17,463 bases of DNA from Gammaproteobacteria bacterium. GTDB lineage: Bacteria; Pseudomonadota; Gammaproteobacteria; Arenicellales; Poriferihabitantaceae. How positions within the stretch are numbered: position 1 is the stretch's first letter; the number at the start of each line of letters is the position of its first letter. Below are positions 1 through 6,317 of the stretch, one piece after another. The stretch lies in assembly GCA_020027415.1 (NCBI GenBank), contig JAHRAW010000107.1, positions 1-17,463 on the forward strand. The letters are read 5' to 3'. The notes under the pieces are model-generated. The model saw only the letters and a program-made list of their open reading frames with translations, searched no databases and was not told the origin of the DNA. The position numbers and the translations under genes were made by a program.

Positions 1-1
1 A

Positions 2-120
2 TCTTGTCAAGGTTTATTTTGCTGCACTAGGCAGTAGATTACGATGGAATATAACCTAATTATTCGTCTTGTCAAGGTTTATTTTGCTGCACTATGGGTA
101 GATTGCGCGGCAATGTAACC
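2..120. repeat. Two-copy direct repeat, period 65 bp, at left window edge
   Basis: A 28-bp core beginning TCTTGTCAAGG and ending GCTGCACTA occurs identically at 2-29 and 67-94. The sequence after each core is also related: both copies carry GTAGATT, then CG, then GG.AAT.TAACC, at 34-56 and 98-120. The true unit is therefore a diverged ~65-bp tandem repeat, not a conserved repeat with unrelated spacers. The block is visibly more AT-rich than the genes around it. No third copy follows on the right, where znuA ends at 137. More copies may lie to the left of the window. I do not recognise it as a named element. Confidence 0.8.
48..75 (-). promoter_or_regulatory. Leftward sigma70-like promoter inside the repeat
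   Basis: Read on the minus strand, the second repeat copy gives a perfect -35 box TTGACA (70-75), a 16-bp spacer and TATATT (48-53) as -10 box. This is a strong match to the sigma70 consensus and points out of the window to the left. The first copy carries the same TTGACA at 5-10, so its -10 would fall off the edge. This is sequence matching only; activity is inferred. Confidence 0.4.
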
Positions 121-136
121 AACATAAGCGGCAATG

Positions 137-1144
137 TCACAAGCAATTGACAAATGAATCGGCAAGATCTTGGAGTAGTTGAAACCACGCTTCCGGTCCC
201 GGCTGCAAGGCAACGCCTAACGGGTCCAGGGTGGCGGTCTGCGCGCGGCTGCCCGCAACTAACGCATCCACCAACTTGGGCATGAACTGCGGTTCGCTGA
301 AAACGCAGCGCACATTTTGCGTTTGGATGAGGTGTTTGATGCGCCGAATTCGTTTGGCGCCGGGCGGTCGGTCGGGGTGGGTGGTCACCGCCGCCAGCGC
401 GCGTAAGCCGAATTCCTCTTCAAAATAGCGGTACGCATCGTGGAAAACTACATAGGGAGAATCGGTCACGGCGCGCAAACGCGCGCGCAACGATTGTTGA
501 AATTGTTCTAAGCGCGCCACAAGATGCTCGGCGTTGGTTGCATAGCGGTCGCGATTTGCCGCGTCCAGGTGCGCCAGTTCACGCGCCACGATTCGCACAA
601 TCGCCTTAGCATTGGCGAACGACAGCCATAAATGCGGGTCATACCCTGCCTCTTGCACTGTCTCCGGCGCCGCCTCAATTTCATGCTTGGTGGCATGCGC
701 CTGGCGCGATACGCGGTTACCGCGTATCGGCAACCGCGCAATTTCGGGGTGTTCCATTAAAGTGAGCAGGCGCGGCGCGGTGCGGCGTTGGCGGATGATT
801 TTGCCCAACGATGGCTCCAACTGAGGACCAACCCAGACGATTAAATCGGCGCTTTGTAGCCGTTGAACTTGGGATGGTTTTAAGGAACGAATATGCGGAG
901 ACTGGCCAGCCGCGGCCAGCAATTGGGGTTCGCCAATATCGCGCATCAGCGCGGCTACCAACGCGTGCACCGGCAATACTGAAACCAATACTTGCGGCGT
1001 AGCGAGTGTGGGCGCGGGCGCGCGCTCGGATGGGAAGGCGGCGTACGGTTGCGCCGCCATCAGTAGTATTGCCCACCTCAGCAAAAGGCGGACGCAAGCG
1101 ATGGGTTGATGATTGTTTATCAAGGCAAGGTATTCAAAAGTCAC
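137..1144 (-). CDS. znuA: ZnuA-type periplasmic metal-binding protein of a zinc ABC importer
   Basis: This is the solute-binding subunit that captures Zn2+ in the periplasm and delivers it to ZnuBC; the family is cluster A-I (ZnuA/TroA). The three expected histidine ligands are visible: H84 (QSPHIRSLKPS), H171 (YDPHLW) and H235 (VVFHDAYRYF). C280 (VRCVFSEPQF) and C335 at the C-terminus have nearly the spacing of the E. coli ZnuA disulfide. A hydrophobic stretch around residues 20-36 ending AQPYAA looks like a signal peptide. The start is uncertain: the longest frame begins at a GTG at 1144 with no clear ribosome site and puts about 18 residues before the hydrophobic segment. A later TTG or the ATG for Met29 (1060) is possible. 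The loop before H171 has only two histidines (H150, H154), unlike the His-rich loop common in this family, so manganese or mixed specificity cannot be excluded. It is divergent from znuC-znuB. Confidence 0.9.
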   Translation of the reverse strand: MTFEYLALINNHQPIACVRLLLRWAILLMAAQPYAAFPSERAPAPTLATPQVLVSVLPVHALVAALMRDIGEPQLLAAAGQSPHIRSLKPSQVQRLQSADLIVWVGPQLEPSLGKIIRQRRTAPRLLTLMEHPEIARLPIRGNRVSRQAHATKHEIEAAPETVQEAGYDPHLWLSFANAKAIVRIVARELAHLDAANRDRYATNAEHLVARLEQFQQSLRARLRAVTDSPYVVFHDAYRYFEEEFGLRALAAVTTHPDRPPGAKRIRRIKHLIQTQNVRCVFSEPQFMPKLVDALVAGSRAQTATLDPLGVALQPGPEAWFQLLQDLADSFVNCL

Positions 1145-1165
1145 TAAGCGACTAAACCACTAAGC
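1142..1165 (-). repeat. 8-bp tandem repeats at the znuA start
   Basis: On the minus strand the bases just before and into the proposed znuA GTG start read GCTTAGTG, GTTTAGTC, GCTTAGTG. These are three adjacent 8-mers, the outer two identical (CACTAAGC on the plus strand at 1142-1149 and 1158-1165). They could be repeated operator half-sites or simple slippage products. Their overlap with the possible start codon also makes the annotated start of znuA less secure. Confidence 0.5.
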
Positions 1166-1322
1166 CATTAAATGAAACACTGCAAAGACGCCCAATAAAA
1201 AATAATGTGGTAGTGTAACAGAAGCCTGCGAACCAACCAGCGCGGTCAGCGCCGACCCTTTCGGCAGCCGCATTTCCATTCGCCGCCTTCATTGCTAACT
1301 GCATCGTTACCGCAAGCGCGTT
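1145..1322. promoter_or_regulatory. Divergent znuA / znuCB control region
   Basis: This 178-bp gap separates the divergent znuA and znuC starts and must hold both promoters. In this family it is normally where Zur represses. Only a weak, imperfect inverted sequence is visible around 1207-1220 (TGTGGTAGTGTAACA, about half its positions pairing), which is a poor Zur-box candidate. Next to the znuA start there is an 8-bp tandem repetition, described separately. I could not place convincing -35/-10 pairs for either direction. Confidence 0.4.
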
Positions 1323-2159
1323 ATGCCTCGCATGAACGAACCCCACCCCCAAACTAATTTTGCGCGCGGCGCGGTATTGCTTAGCCTGGAGAAAATCCAC
1401 TTCGCGCGCGCCGGTAAAATCATCCTGCAAGATATTAATCTTTCAGTTTGCGCCGGTGAAATCGTCACGCTAATCGGACCCAACGGCGCCGGCAAAAGCA
1501 GCGTGGTAAAAATCGCCTTGAATTTATGCACGCCGAACCGCGGCTTGGTGCAGCGACGCGCCGGCTTGCGCATCGGATATGTTCCACAAAAAATGGAGTT
1601 GGAGCAAACCTTGCCGCTCACCGTGCAACGCTTTCTTAAATTAACGCCTCGTCATCCGCCAGCCTCGCTTGAACTTGAACTTGAGCATGCGCTTGCCCAA
1701 GCCGGCGCGCATCAATTGCGCGATGCGGCATTGCACACGCTATCGGGCGGCGAAATGCGGCGCGTGTTGCTGGCGCGCGCGCTGTTGCATCATCCGGATT
1801 TGCTGATTATGGATGAACCCAGCGCCGGCATGGACATCAACGGGCAAGCCGAGTTATACCGACTGTTGCAAACCATCCGCGAGCAACGCCGATGCGGCAT
1901 TTTGTTGGTGTCGCATGACTTGTATATGGTGATGGCTGCCACCGACCGCGTGTTTTGCCTCAACCGACATTTGTGTTGCAGCGGGCCGCCGCAAGATGTG
2001 CGCCAACACCCCGAATTCGTGGCGCTGTTCGGTCAGCGAACCGCTGCGGAATTGGCGATTTATCATCATCACCACGACCATGAACACGGCTTGCATGGCG
2101 ACATTCAGCCGTCGCCGCCCGGCAACCCACCGCACGAGGCGGAACCGCGCGGAGTATGA
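1323..2159 (+). CDS. znuC: ZnuC, ATPase of the zinc ABC importer
   Basis: This cytoplasmic ATP-binding subunit powers zinc import through ZnuB. The whole ABC set is present: Walker A GPNGAGKSS (52-60), Q-loop around YVPQK, signature LSGGEMRRVLLARALL, Walker B LLIMDEPSAGMD and the SHD switch histidine. The Cys-containing stretch LNRHLCCSG and the HPEF segment are typical of ZnuC rather than of general ABC ATPases. The C-terminus carries HHHHDHEHGLHGD, a His-rich tail also seen in enteric ZnuC and probably metal-sensing or metal-buffering. At 278 aa it is slightly longer than the E. coli protein. Two ATGs are possible (1323 and 1332), neither with a clear ribosome site. Its stop overlaps the znuB start by four bases. 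Confidence 0.95.
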   Translation: MPRMNEPHPQTNFARGAVLLSLEKIHFARAGKIILQDINLSVCAGEIVTLIGPNGAGKSSVVKIALNLCTPNRGLVQRRAGLRIGYVPQKMELEQTLPLTVQRFLKLTPRHPPASLELELEHALAQAGAHQLRDAALHTLSGGEMRRVLLARALLHHPDLLIMDEPSAGMDINGQAELYRLLQTIREQRRCGILLVSHDLYMVMAATDRVFCLNRHLCCSGPPQDVRQHPEFVALFGQRTAAELAIYHHHHDHEHGLHGDIQPSPPGNPPHEAEPRGV

Positions 2160-2953
2160 GCCTGGATGATTTTGTGGTGCGCGCGCTATTGGGCGGTATC
2201 GGCGTGGCGATTCTTTGCGCTCCGCTGGGCTGTCTGGTGGTGTGGCAACGGATGGCGTATTTCGGCGCCGCGCTATCCCACGCCGCTTTGTTGGGAGTGG
2301 TGCTGGGGCTGTTTTTTCACCTCAATTTACAACTGGCGATTTTGCTGGTGTCGCTGGCGGTCTCCATGCTGTTAGCGTTGACGCGCAAGCGCGGCTTGCT
2401 CAGCTCCGACACCGTGCTTGGCATTCTCGCGCACGGCTCGCTCGCGCTTGGGTTGGTGCTGTTGAGCATCTTGCCGGGCGTGCGCCTTGACTTGCTCGCC
2501 TACCTATTCGGCGACATCCTCGCCATCACTCGCGTGGATATCTTGTGGATTTACCTCGGCGGGTTGGGCGCATACTTGGCGTTGGCGAAAATCTGGCGAC
2601 CGTTGCTCTCGCTCATCATTCAGCGCGACCTTGCGCTGGTGGATGGCGTCAACGAACGCCGCACGCGCGCCGTTTTCTTGCTGTTGCTGAGTCTGGTGGT
2701 GGCGGTATCCATGCAAGTGGTCGGCATTTTATTGATCGTATCGTTGCTGATTATTCCGGCGGCAAGCGCGAGATATTTCGCCCGTTCGCCGGAAGTCATG
2801 GCGGCGTTGGCGACGCTGTTTGGTATGCTGGCGGTGAGCGGCGGGCTGGGTATGTCGTTGCTGTTGGATACGCCGACGGGGCCGTCTATGGTCGTGGTCG
2901 GCGCGGCGTTGTTTGCGCTGGTCGCCGCCGTTGCCTCGCTGCGGCGATTATAG
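2156..2953 (+). CDS. znuB: ZnuB, membrane permease of the zinc ABC importer
   Basis: This inner-membrane subunit forms the zinc translocation path and pairs with ZnuC. The 265-aa protein is almost entirely hydrophobic, with about eight or nine membrane segments, and has the ABC-3 family features MAYFGAALSHAALLG near the N-terminus and LLIVSLLIIPAASAR near residues 190-207. The ATG overlaps the znuC stop as ATGA. The nearest purine-rich motif (GGAG, 2151-2154) is too close to serve it, so translational coupling to znuC is likely. The gene ends convergent with the DNA glycosylase, 84 bp away. Confidence 0.95.
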   Translation: MSLDDFVVRALLGGIGVAILCAPLGCLVVWQRMAYFGAALSHAALLGVVLGLFFHLNLQLAILLVSLAVSMLLALTRKRGLLSSDTVLGILAHGSLALGLVLLSILPGVRLDLLAYLFGDILAITRVDILWIYLGGLGAYLALAKIWRPLLSLIIQRDLALVDGVNERRTRAVFLLLLSLVVAVSMQVVGILLIVSLLIIPAASARYFARSPEVMAALATLFGMLAVSGGLGMSLLLDTPTGPSMVVVGAALFALVAAVASLRRL

Positions 2954-2987
2954 CCAGCGGGAACTTCGCGCCGATTTTAACGAGAAG

Positions 2988-3008
2988 GCATGCGTTGCCA
3001 ACGCAAGC
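2988..3008. terminator. Hairpin in the znuB / glycosylase convergent gap
   Basis: TGCGTT (2991-2996) and AACGCA (3000-3005) form a perfect 6-bp stem with a three-base GCC loop. After one A/A mismatch, GC pairs with GC further out. There is no T run on either side, so it is at best a weak or factor-assisted terminator between the two convergent genes. Confidence 0.3.
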
Positions 3009-3037
3009 GTCGTACGGGTACGGATCGTTGCGTGCCA

Positions 3038-3589
3038 TCAACGTGCACAATTTTTCGCTCCTGCCGCCCACGTGTCGCGCAACACTTGCCATTGCTGAAC
3101 TTTGCCGCGCAAGGATAAAGTCGCGTGCGCCGGGCTGCTGGACGGCAATCTAACCGCGGTGAAGGAGTCGCCGCCCAGCGGCTTATTTGCCAAGCCGACT
3201 AACGCGCGATACTGTTGTTCAGCGGCGGCGCCATTCCAAAACAGCGCCATGATTTGTGGATGCTGGGCGTAAAACTCGGCAAAATCATGCCCCTGCGGGT
3301 GGCGAATTTTACGATCCAAACTGCCTTGTCTTTGGCACTGCTTAATCACATCCCAAAGCGCAATTTGATGCGCAACCAGTTGTCGGCAACGCTGCGCATA
3401 CGGCTCGCTCCGCGCCATGCCGAACAAGCATTGCATGATATGCCAGAACTGATTTCGCGGATGCGCGTAATACTGCTGCGCGCGCAACGATGCCTCGCTT
3501 GGAAACGAACCCAGAATCAACACTCGCGCATCCGCAGCCGCAATCGGCGGCAACCCTTGCAGACGTTCGTTCGGCAATTTCTCATTCAT
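3038..3589 (-). CDS. DNA-deoxyinosine (hypoxanthine) glycosylase, UDG superfamily
   Basis: This enzyme excises deaminated bases from DNA, starting base-excision repair. Recognition rests on the N-terminal block LILGSFPSEASL (24-35), then QQYYAHPRNQFW (38-49), and the late motif RLPSSSPAHATLS. These are the hallmarks of the family-6 HDG branch of uracil-DNA glycosylases. By analogy with the archaeal enzyme, the Asn in HPRNQFW (N46) would be the catalytic residue. The family's late motif is often SPANA; here it is SPAHA. I chose the ATG at 3589 (183 aa); a TTG two codons upstream (3595) is also in frame. Neither has an obvious ribosome site. It lies 60 bp downstream of dut on the same strand and is plausibly the last gene of a coaBC-dut-glycosylase operon. 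Substrate preference (hypoxanthine, uracil or both) cannot be read from sequence. Confidence 0.85.
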   Translation of the reverse strand: MNEKLPNERLQGLPPIAAADARVLILGSFPSEASLRAQQYYAHPRNQFWHIMQCLFGMARSEPYAQRCRQLVAHQIALWDVIKQCQRQGSLDRKIRHPQGHDFAEFYAQHPQIMALFWNGAAAEQQYRALVGLANKPLGGDSFTAVRLPSSSPAHATLSLRGKVQQWQVLRDTWAAGAKNCAR

Positions 3590-3600
3590 CGGCAAACCAT

Positions 3601-3641
3601 CGCTAAGTAACTGTTTAGCGCTTAGCGTTCAATCTGAACGC
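3601..3641 (-). other. Overlapping alternative hairpins between dut and the glycosylase
   Basis: One stem is GCGTTCA / TGAACGC (3625-3631 with 3635-3641, three-base loop, seven perfect pairs). Another is CGCTAAG / CTTAGCG (3601-3607 with 3621-3627, seven perfect pairs). They share bases 3625-3627, so in full they are mutually exclusive. A second CGCTAA on the minus strand gives a further short alternative using the same arm. No T run follows. The structure sits between the dut stop and the glycosylase start, just before its ATG. Confidence 0.6.
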
Positions 3642-3649
3642 GGTGAATT

Positions 3650-4114
3650 TTAGATGCTACCGGTGGAACCAAACCCTCCCTCGGCGCGTTCGCTCTGTTG
3701 GAAGGCGTTGACCACGCGAAACTCGGCATGCGCCACCGGCACGATGACCATTTGCGCGATGCGGTCGCCGGGGGAGATGGTGAAATCAAGCGCGGCGCGA
3801 TTCCAGCAGGAAATGAACACTTGCCCTTGATAATCGGCGTCAATCAGCCCGGTCAAGTTGCCAAGCACGATGCCGTGTTTATGCCCCAAGCCGGAGCGCG
3901 GCAACAGTATCGCCGCGTAATTCGGCGCGGCAATATGGATGGCGATTCCGCTGGGAATCAATTCGGTTTGCCCGGCTTGCAAGGTCAGCGGCGCAGCCAA
4001 GCACGCGCGAAGATCCAACCCCGCGGCGCCGGCGGTACTATATTGCGGAAATTGAAAATCTGTGCCGAGGCGCGGGTCAAGAATTTTTACCTCAATGTTG
4101 AGAATATTTTTCAT
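3650..4114 (-). CDS. dut: dUTPase (deoxyuridine triphosphate nucleotidohydrolase)
   Basis: The enzyme hydrolyses dUTP to dUMP and pyrophosphate, keeping uracil out of DNA and supplying dUMP for thymidylate synthesis; it acts as a cytoplasmic homotrimer. All five conserved motifs of trimeric dUTPases are present: AGLDLRA (31-37), PRSGLGHKHG (72-81), GNLTGLIDADYQG (85-97) with catalytic D92, PGDRIAQM (115-122) and the C-terminal arm GGFGSTG (146-152). At 154 aa it is about the length of E. coli Dut and aligns over its full length. No clear ribosome site precedes the ATG. It follows coaBC by 75 bp on the same strand, a conserved pairing in gammaproteobacteria. Confidence 0.97.
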   Translation of the reverse strand: MKNILNIEVKILDPRLGTDFQFPQYSTAGAAGLDLRACLAAPLTLQAGQTELIPSGIAIHIAAPNYAAILLPRSGLGHKHGIVLGNLTGLIDADYQGQVFISCWNRAALDFTISPGDRIAQMVIVPVAHAEFRVVNAFQQSERAEGGFGSTGSI

Positions 4115-4189
4115 GGCGCTTGTGGTTCTGGGTTGGGTAATAAAAATATTATTGTTCTTAAAATTGCAGTGTGACGACCCAAAAATAGC

Positions 4190-5497
4190 CTACTTGGCGG
4201 CGGATTTGACCGCCTTTGCCTTGCGCGCGAACAACGGCGCTCCATGTTCAATAATCTGCACCGCAAGTTGATATTTATCCGTCTTTGCCAACGCCACTTG
4301 CTGAATCGCCGGCTCAGCCCGACCGCCGCGCTCACTTTTATACAGCAGCGTCACCGCGTTTTCATCGCCGCCGAAAACATGCGCACCGCTATCGGTCGCC
4401 TTCGCTGCGCGTTCGCCAACATAATTGGCGGCAATCATATCCACGCCTTTGTTCATTAATTTTTGCCGCGCGTTGGCAAGCGTGTGTTCGGTTTCAGCGG
4501 CGAAACCGATGCTGAATGGAGCCTTCCGCAGGCTCGCCACGGCGGCTAAAATATCCGGATTCTTGACCAGTTCAAGGCTCATGCGCTGACTTGCTTTGGC
4601 GGCGGCGGCGGTGGCGGCGGGTTTTTTGATTTTATGCGCGGCGACCGTGGCCGGGCGATAGTCGGCGACCGCCGCCACCGCGATAAACCACTGCGACTGC
4701 GACGCGTAAGCGGACACCGCCTCTAACATTTGGCGCGCCGAACTGACATCAATGCGCTTCACCCGGCGCGGCGTTTCCAGGCTGACGGGACCGCTAATCA
4801 AAGTAACCTGCGCGCCAAAATCGCGCGCCGCCATCGCCATCGCATACCCCATTTTGCCGGAACTGCGATTGGTGAGACCGCGCACTGGGTCCAGCGCTTC
4901 CCAAGTCGGACCGGCGGTAATCAGCGCGGCGACGCCAGCCAACAACCGCGGCGGCGCGGCGCCGACCAATAAAGTGGCGATATCCTCCGGCTCCAGCATC
5001 CGCCCCGGTCCAGTTTCGCCGCAAGCCTGCGCTCCCGCCATCGGCGCCAGCACGCGCACGCCGTTATCCGCCAAGGCAGTCAGGTTGCGCTGCGTCGCCG
5101 GGTGTTGCCACATCTGTTGATTCATAGCCGGCGCCACCACCACTTCGGCGGCGCTCGCCAACACCACTGCGGACAACAAATCATCGCTGCGCCCTTGCGC
5201 TAGGTTGGCAAGGCAGTTGGCGGTGGCCGGGGCGATGATGATCTGTTCCGCCCACCGCGCCAGTTCAATATGCCCCATGCCGGCTTCGGCTTCGGCGGCT
5301 AACAAATGTTGATGCACTGGATGCCCGCTGACCGCCTGCATGGTCAGCGGCGTGATGAATTCGGTCGCCGCGCGCGACATCACCACCCGCACTTGACAGC
5401 CGCGTTGCACCAACCGCCGCACCAAAGTCGGGCTTTTATAAGCCGCAATGCCGCCGCTGACACCCACCACAATGCGCTTGTTTTCATGCCAACTCAT
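4190..5497 (-). CDS. coaBC: CoaBC, phosphopantothenoylcysteine synthase/decarboxylase
   Basis: This bifunctional flavoprotein makes 4'-phosphopantetheine for coenzyme A. CoaB joins cysteine to phosphopantothenate using CTP, and CoaC decarboxylates the product with FMN. The N-terminal CoaC part shows GGIAAYKSP, the active-site H76 (MGHIELARWA), APAMNQQMW with N126, and the reactive C159 in QACGETGPGRML. The CoaB part begins near LITAGPTWEALDPVRGLTNRSSG and carries AVADYRPATVAAHKIKK with K289. These positions agree with E. coli H75, N125, C158 and K289 within one residue, which is why I start at the ATG at 5497 (435 aa) rather than at the in-frame ATG at 5551. No Shine-Dalgarno precedes 5497; a TACACT box six bases upstream raises the possibility of a leaderless mRNA. 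Divergent from radC. Confidence 0.96.
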   Translation of the reverse strand: MSWHENKRIVVGVSGGIAAYKSPTLVRRLVQRGCQVRVVMSRAATEFITPLTMQAVSGHPVHQHLLAAEAEAGMGHIELARWAEQIIIAPATANCLANLAQGRSDDLLSAVVLASAAEVVVAPAMNQQMWQHPATQRNLTALADNGVRVLAPMAGAQACGETGPGRMLEPEDIATLLVGAAPPRLLAGVAALITAGPTWEALDPVRGLTNRSSGKMGYAMAMAARDFGAQVTLISGPVSLETPRRVKRIDVSSARQMLEAVSAYASQSQWFIAVAAVADYRPATVAAHKIKKPAATAAAAKASQRMSLELVKNPDILAAVASLRKAPFSIGFAAETEHTLANARQKLMNKGVDMIAANYVGERAAKATDSGAHVFGGDENAVTLLYKSERGGRAEPAIQQVALAKTDKYQLAVQIIEHGAPLFARKAKAVKSAAK

Positions 5498-5503
5498 GGG
5501 TAA

Positions 5504-5509
5504 AGTGTA
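5504..5509 (-). promoter_or_regulatory. Candidate -10 box for coaBC
   Basis: TACACT on the minus strand ends six bases before the coaBC ATG, so transcription would begin at or next to the start codon. The region 17 bp further upstream (TAATGG, 5527-5532) is a poor -35 match. The call is tentative. Confidence 0.25.
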
Positions 5510-5531
5510 GCCCAATTGCATGGAATCCATT

Positions 5532-5537
5532 AAGGAG
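5532..5537 (+). promoter_or_regulatory. Ribosome binding site that sets the radC start
   Basis: AAGGAG lies one base before an ATG at 5539 but seven bases before the ATG at 5545. Only the second spacing is functional, so radC should start at 5545 and lose the first two codons of the longest frame. Confidence 0.8.
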
Positions 5538-5544
5538 AATGAAT

Positions 5545-6231
5545 ATGGCAATTCAACAACCCATTCGACAATGGCCCACGGACGAAAGACCTCGCGAAAA
5601 ATTAATCAATCGCGGCGCCGCGTCGTTATCCGATGCGGAATTGTTGGCGATCTTTTTGCGCACCGGCGTCAAAGGCAAATCGGCGGTTGATTTAGGGCGC
5701 GAACTGCTGCAACAATACGGCGGCTTGCGGCAAATCCTCAATGCGAAATCGCAAGACCTGGCCCGCCTATCGGGCTTGGGTCCAGCCAAATGCGCGCAGT
5801 TGCAAGCGGCGTTGGAATTAGGCAAACGCTATCTCGCGCAGAAACTAAAACGCGAAGGTCCGCTCACCAACCCGAAGCAAGCGGCTGACTTTTTAATTCA
5901 CCAACTGCGCGACCGTCCGCGCGAAGTGTTCGCCATCGTCTATCTCGACAACCGTCATCATGTGCTACATTATGACGAATTGTTTCACGGCACCTTGAGC
6001 GGCGCCACGGTGCATCCCAGAGAAGTAGTCAAGGACGCCTTAGGGCATAACGCGGCGGCGGTGATCGTCGCCCACAATCATCCGTCCGGCATCGCCGAAC
6101 CGAGCCACGCCGACGCCTCCTTGACCAAGCGCTTAAAGAATGCGCTCAGTTTAGTGGAAGTGAGATTGTTGGATCATTTAGTCATCGGCGACGGCGATTT
6201 CGTTTCCATGAGCGACCGCGGATTATTTTAA
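5545..6231 (+). CDS. radC: RadC family JAB/MPN-domain protein
   Basis: This is a full-length RadC (228 aa): an N-terminal helix-hairpin-helix region (about residues 10-95, including SLSDAELLAIFLRTG and LSGLGPAKCAQLQAALELG) followed by a JAMM metallo-domain. The JAMM motif is complete: H177 and H179 in AHNHPSG, then D190. This matches the Zn-dependent peptidase-type site of the family. The old assignment to DNA repair in E. coli is not supported by later work, and the true role of RadC is unsettled. The position divergent from coaBC-dut is conserved in gammaproteobacteria. The start follows a perfect AAGGAG. Confidence 0.95.
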   Translation: MAIQQPIRQWPTDERPREKLINRGAASLSDAELLAIFLRTGVKGKSAVDLGRELLQQYGGLRQILNAKSQDLARLSGLGPAKCAQLQAALELGKRYLAQKLKREGPLTNPKQAADFLIHQLRDRPREVFAIVYLDNRHHVLHYDELFHGTLSGATVHPREVVKDALGHNAAAVIVAHNHPSGIAEPSHADASLTKRLKNALSLVEVRLLDHLVIGDGDFVSMSDRGLF

Positions 6232-6317
6232 GCGGCAACTCGCAATCCTCGGTCCATCGCAACAAACAAAAACAGCACGCAGAAAACACCCGTTCCCTTT
6301 TCCCTTTCCTGAGCCCC

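Noticed and set aside
2..94. CRISPR array (28-bp repeat with 37-bp spacer)
   Set aside because: The intervening sequence after each core is itself similar (GTAGATT...TAACC), so it is a diverged tandem repeat; only two copies are seen, the core is not palindromic, and no cas gene is in the window.
1204..1222. Zur operator between znuA and znuC
   Set aside because: The best candidate pairs at only about half of its positions and lacks the expected palindrome, so it was kept only as a weak mention.
5498..5551. Longer coaBC N-terminus from an ATG at 5551
   Set aside because: It would overlap the radC ribosome site and start, and it shifts the active-site numbering away from E. coli CoaBC; the 5497 start fits almost exactly.
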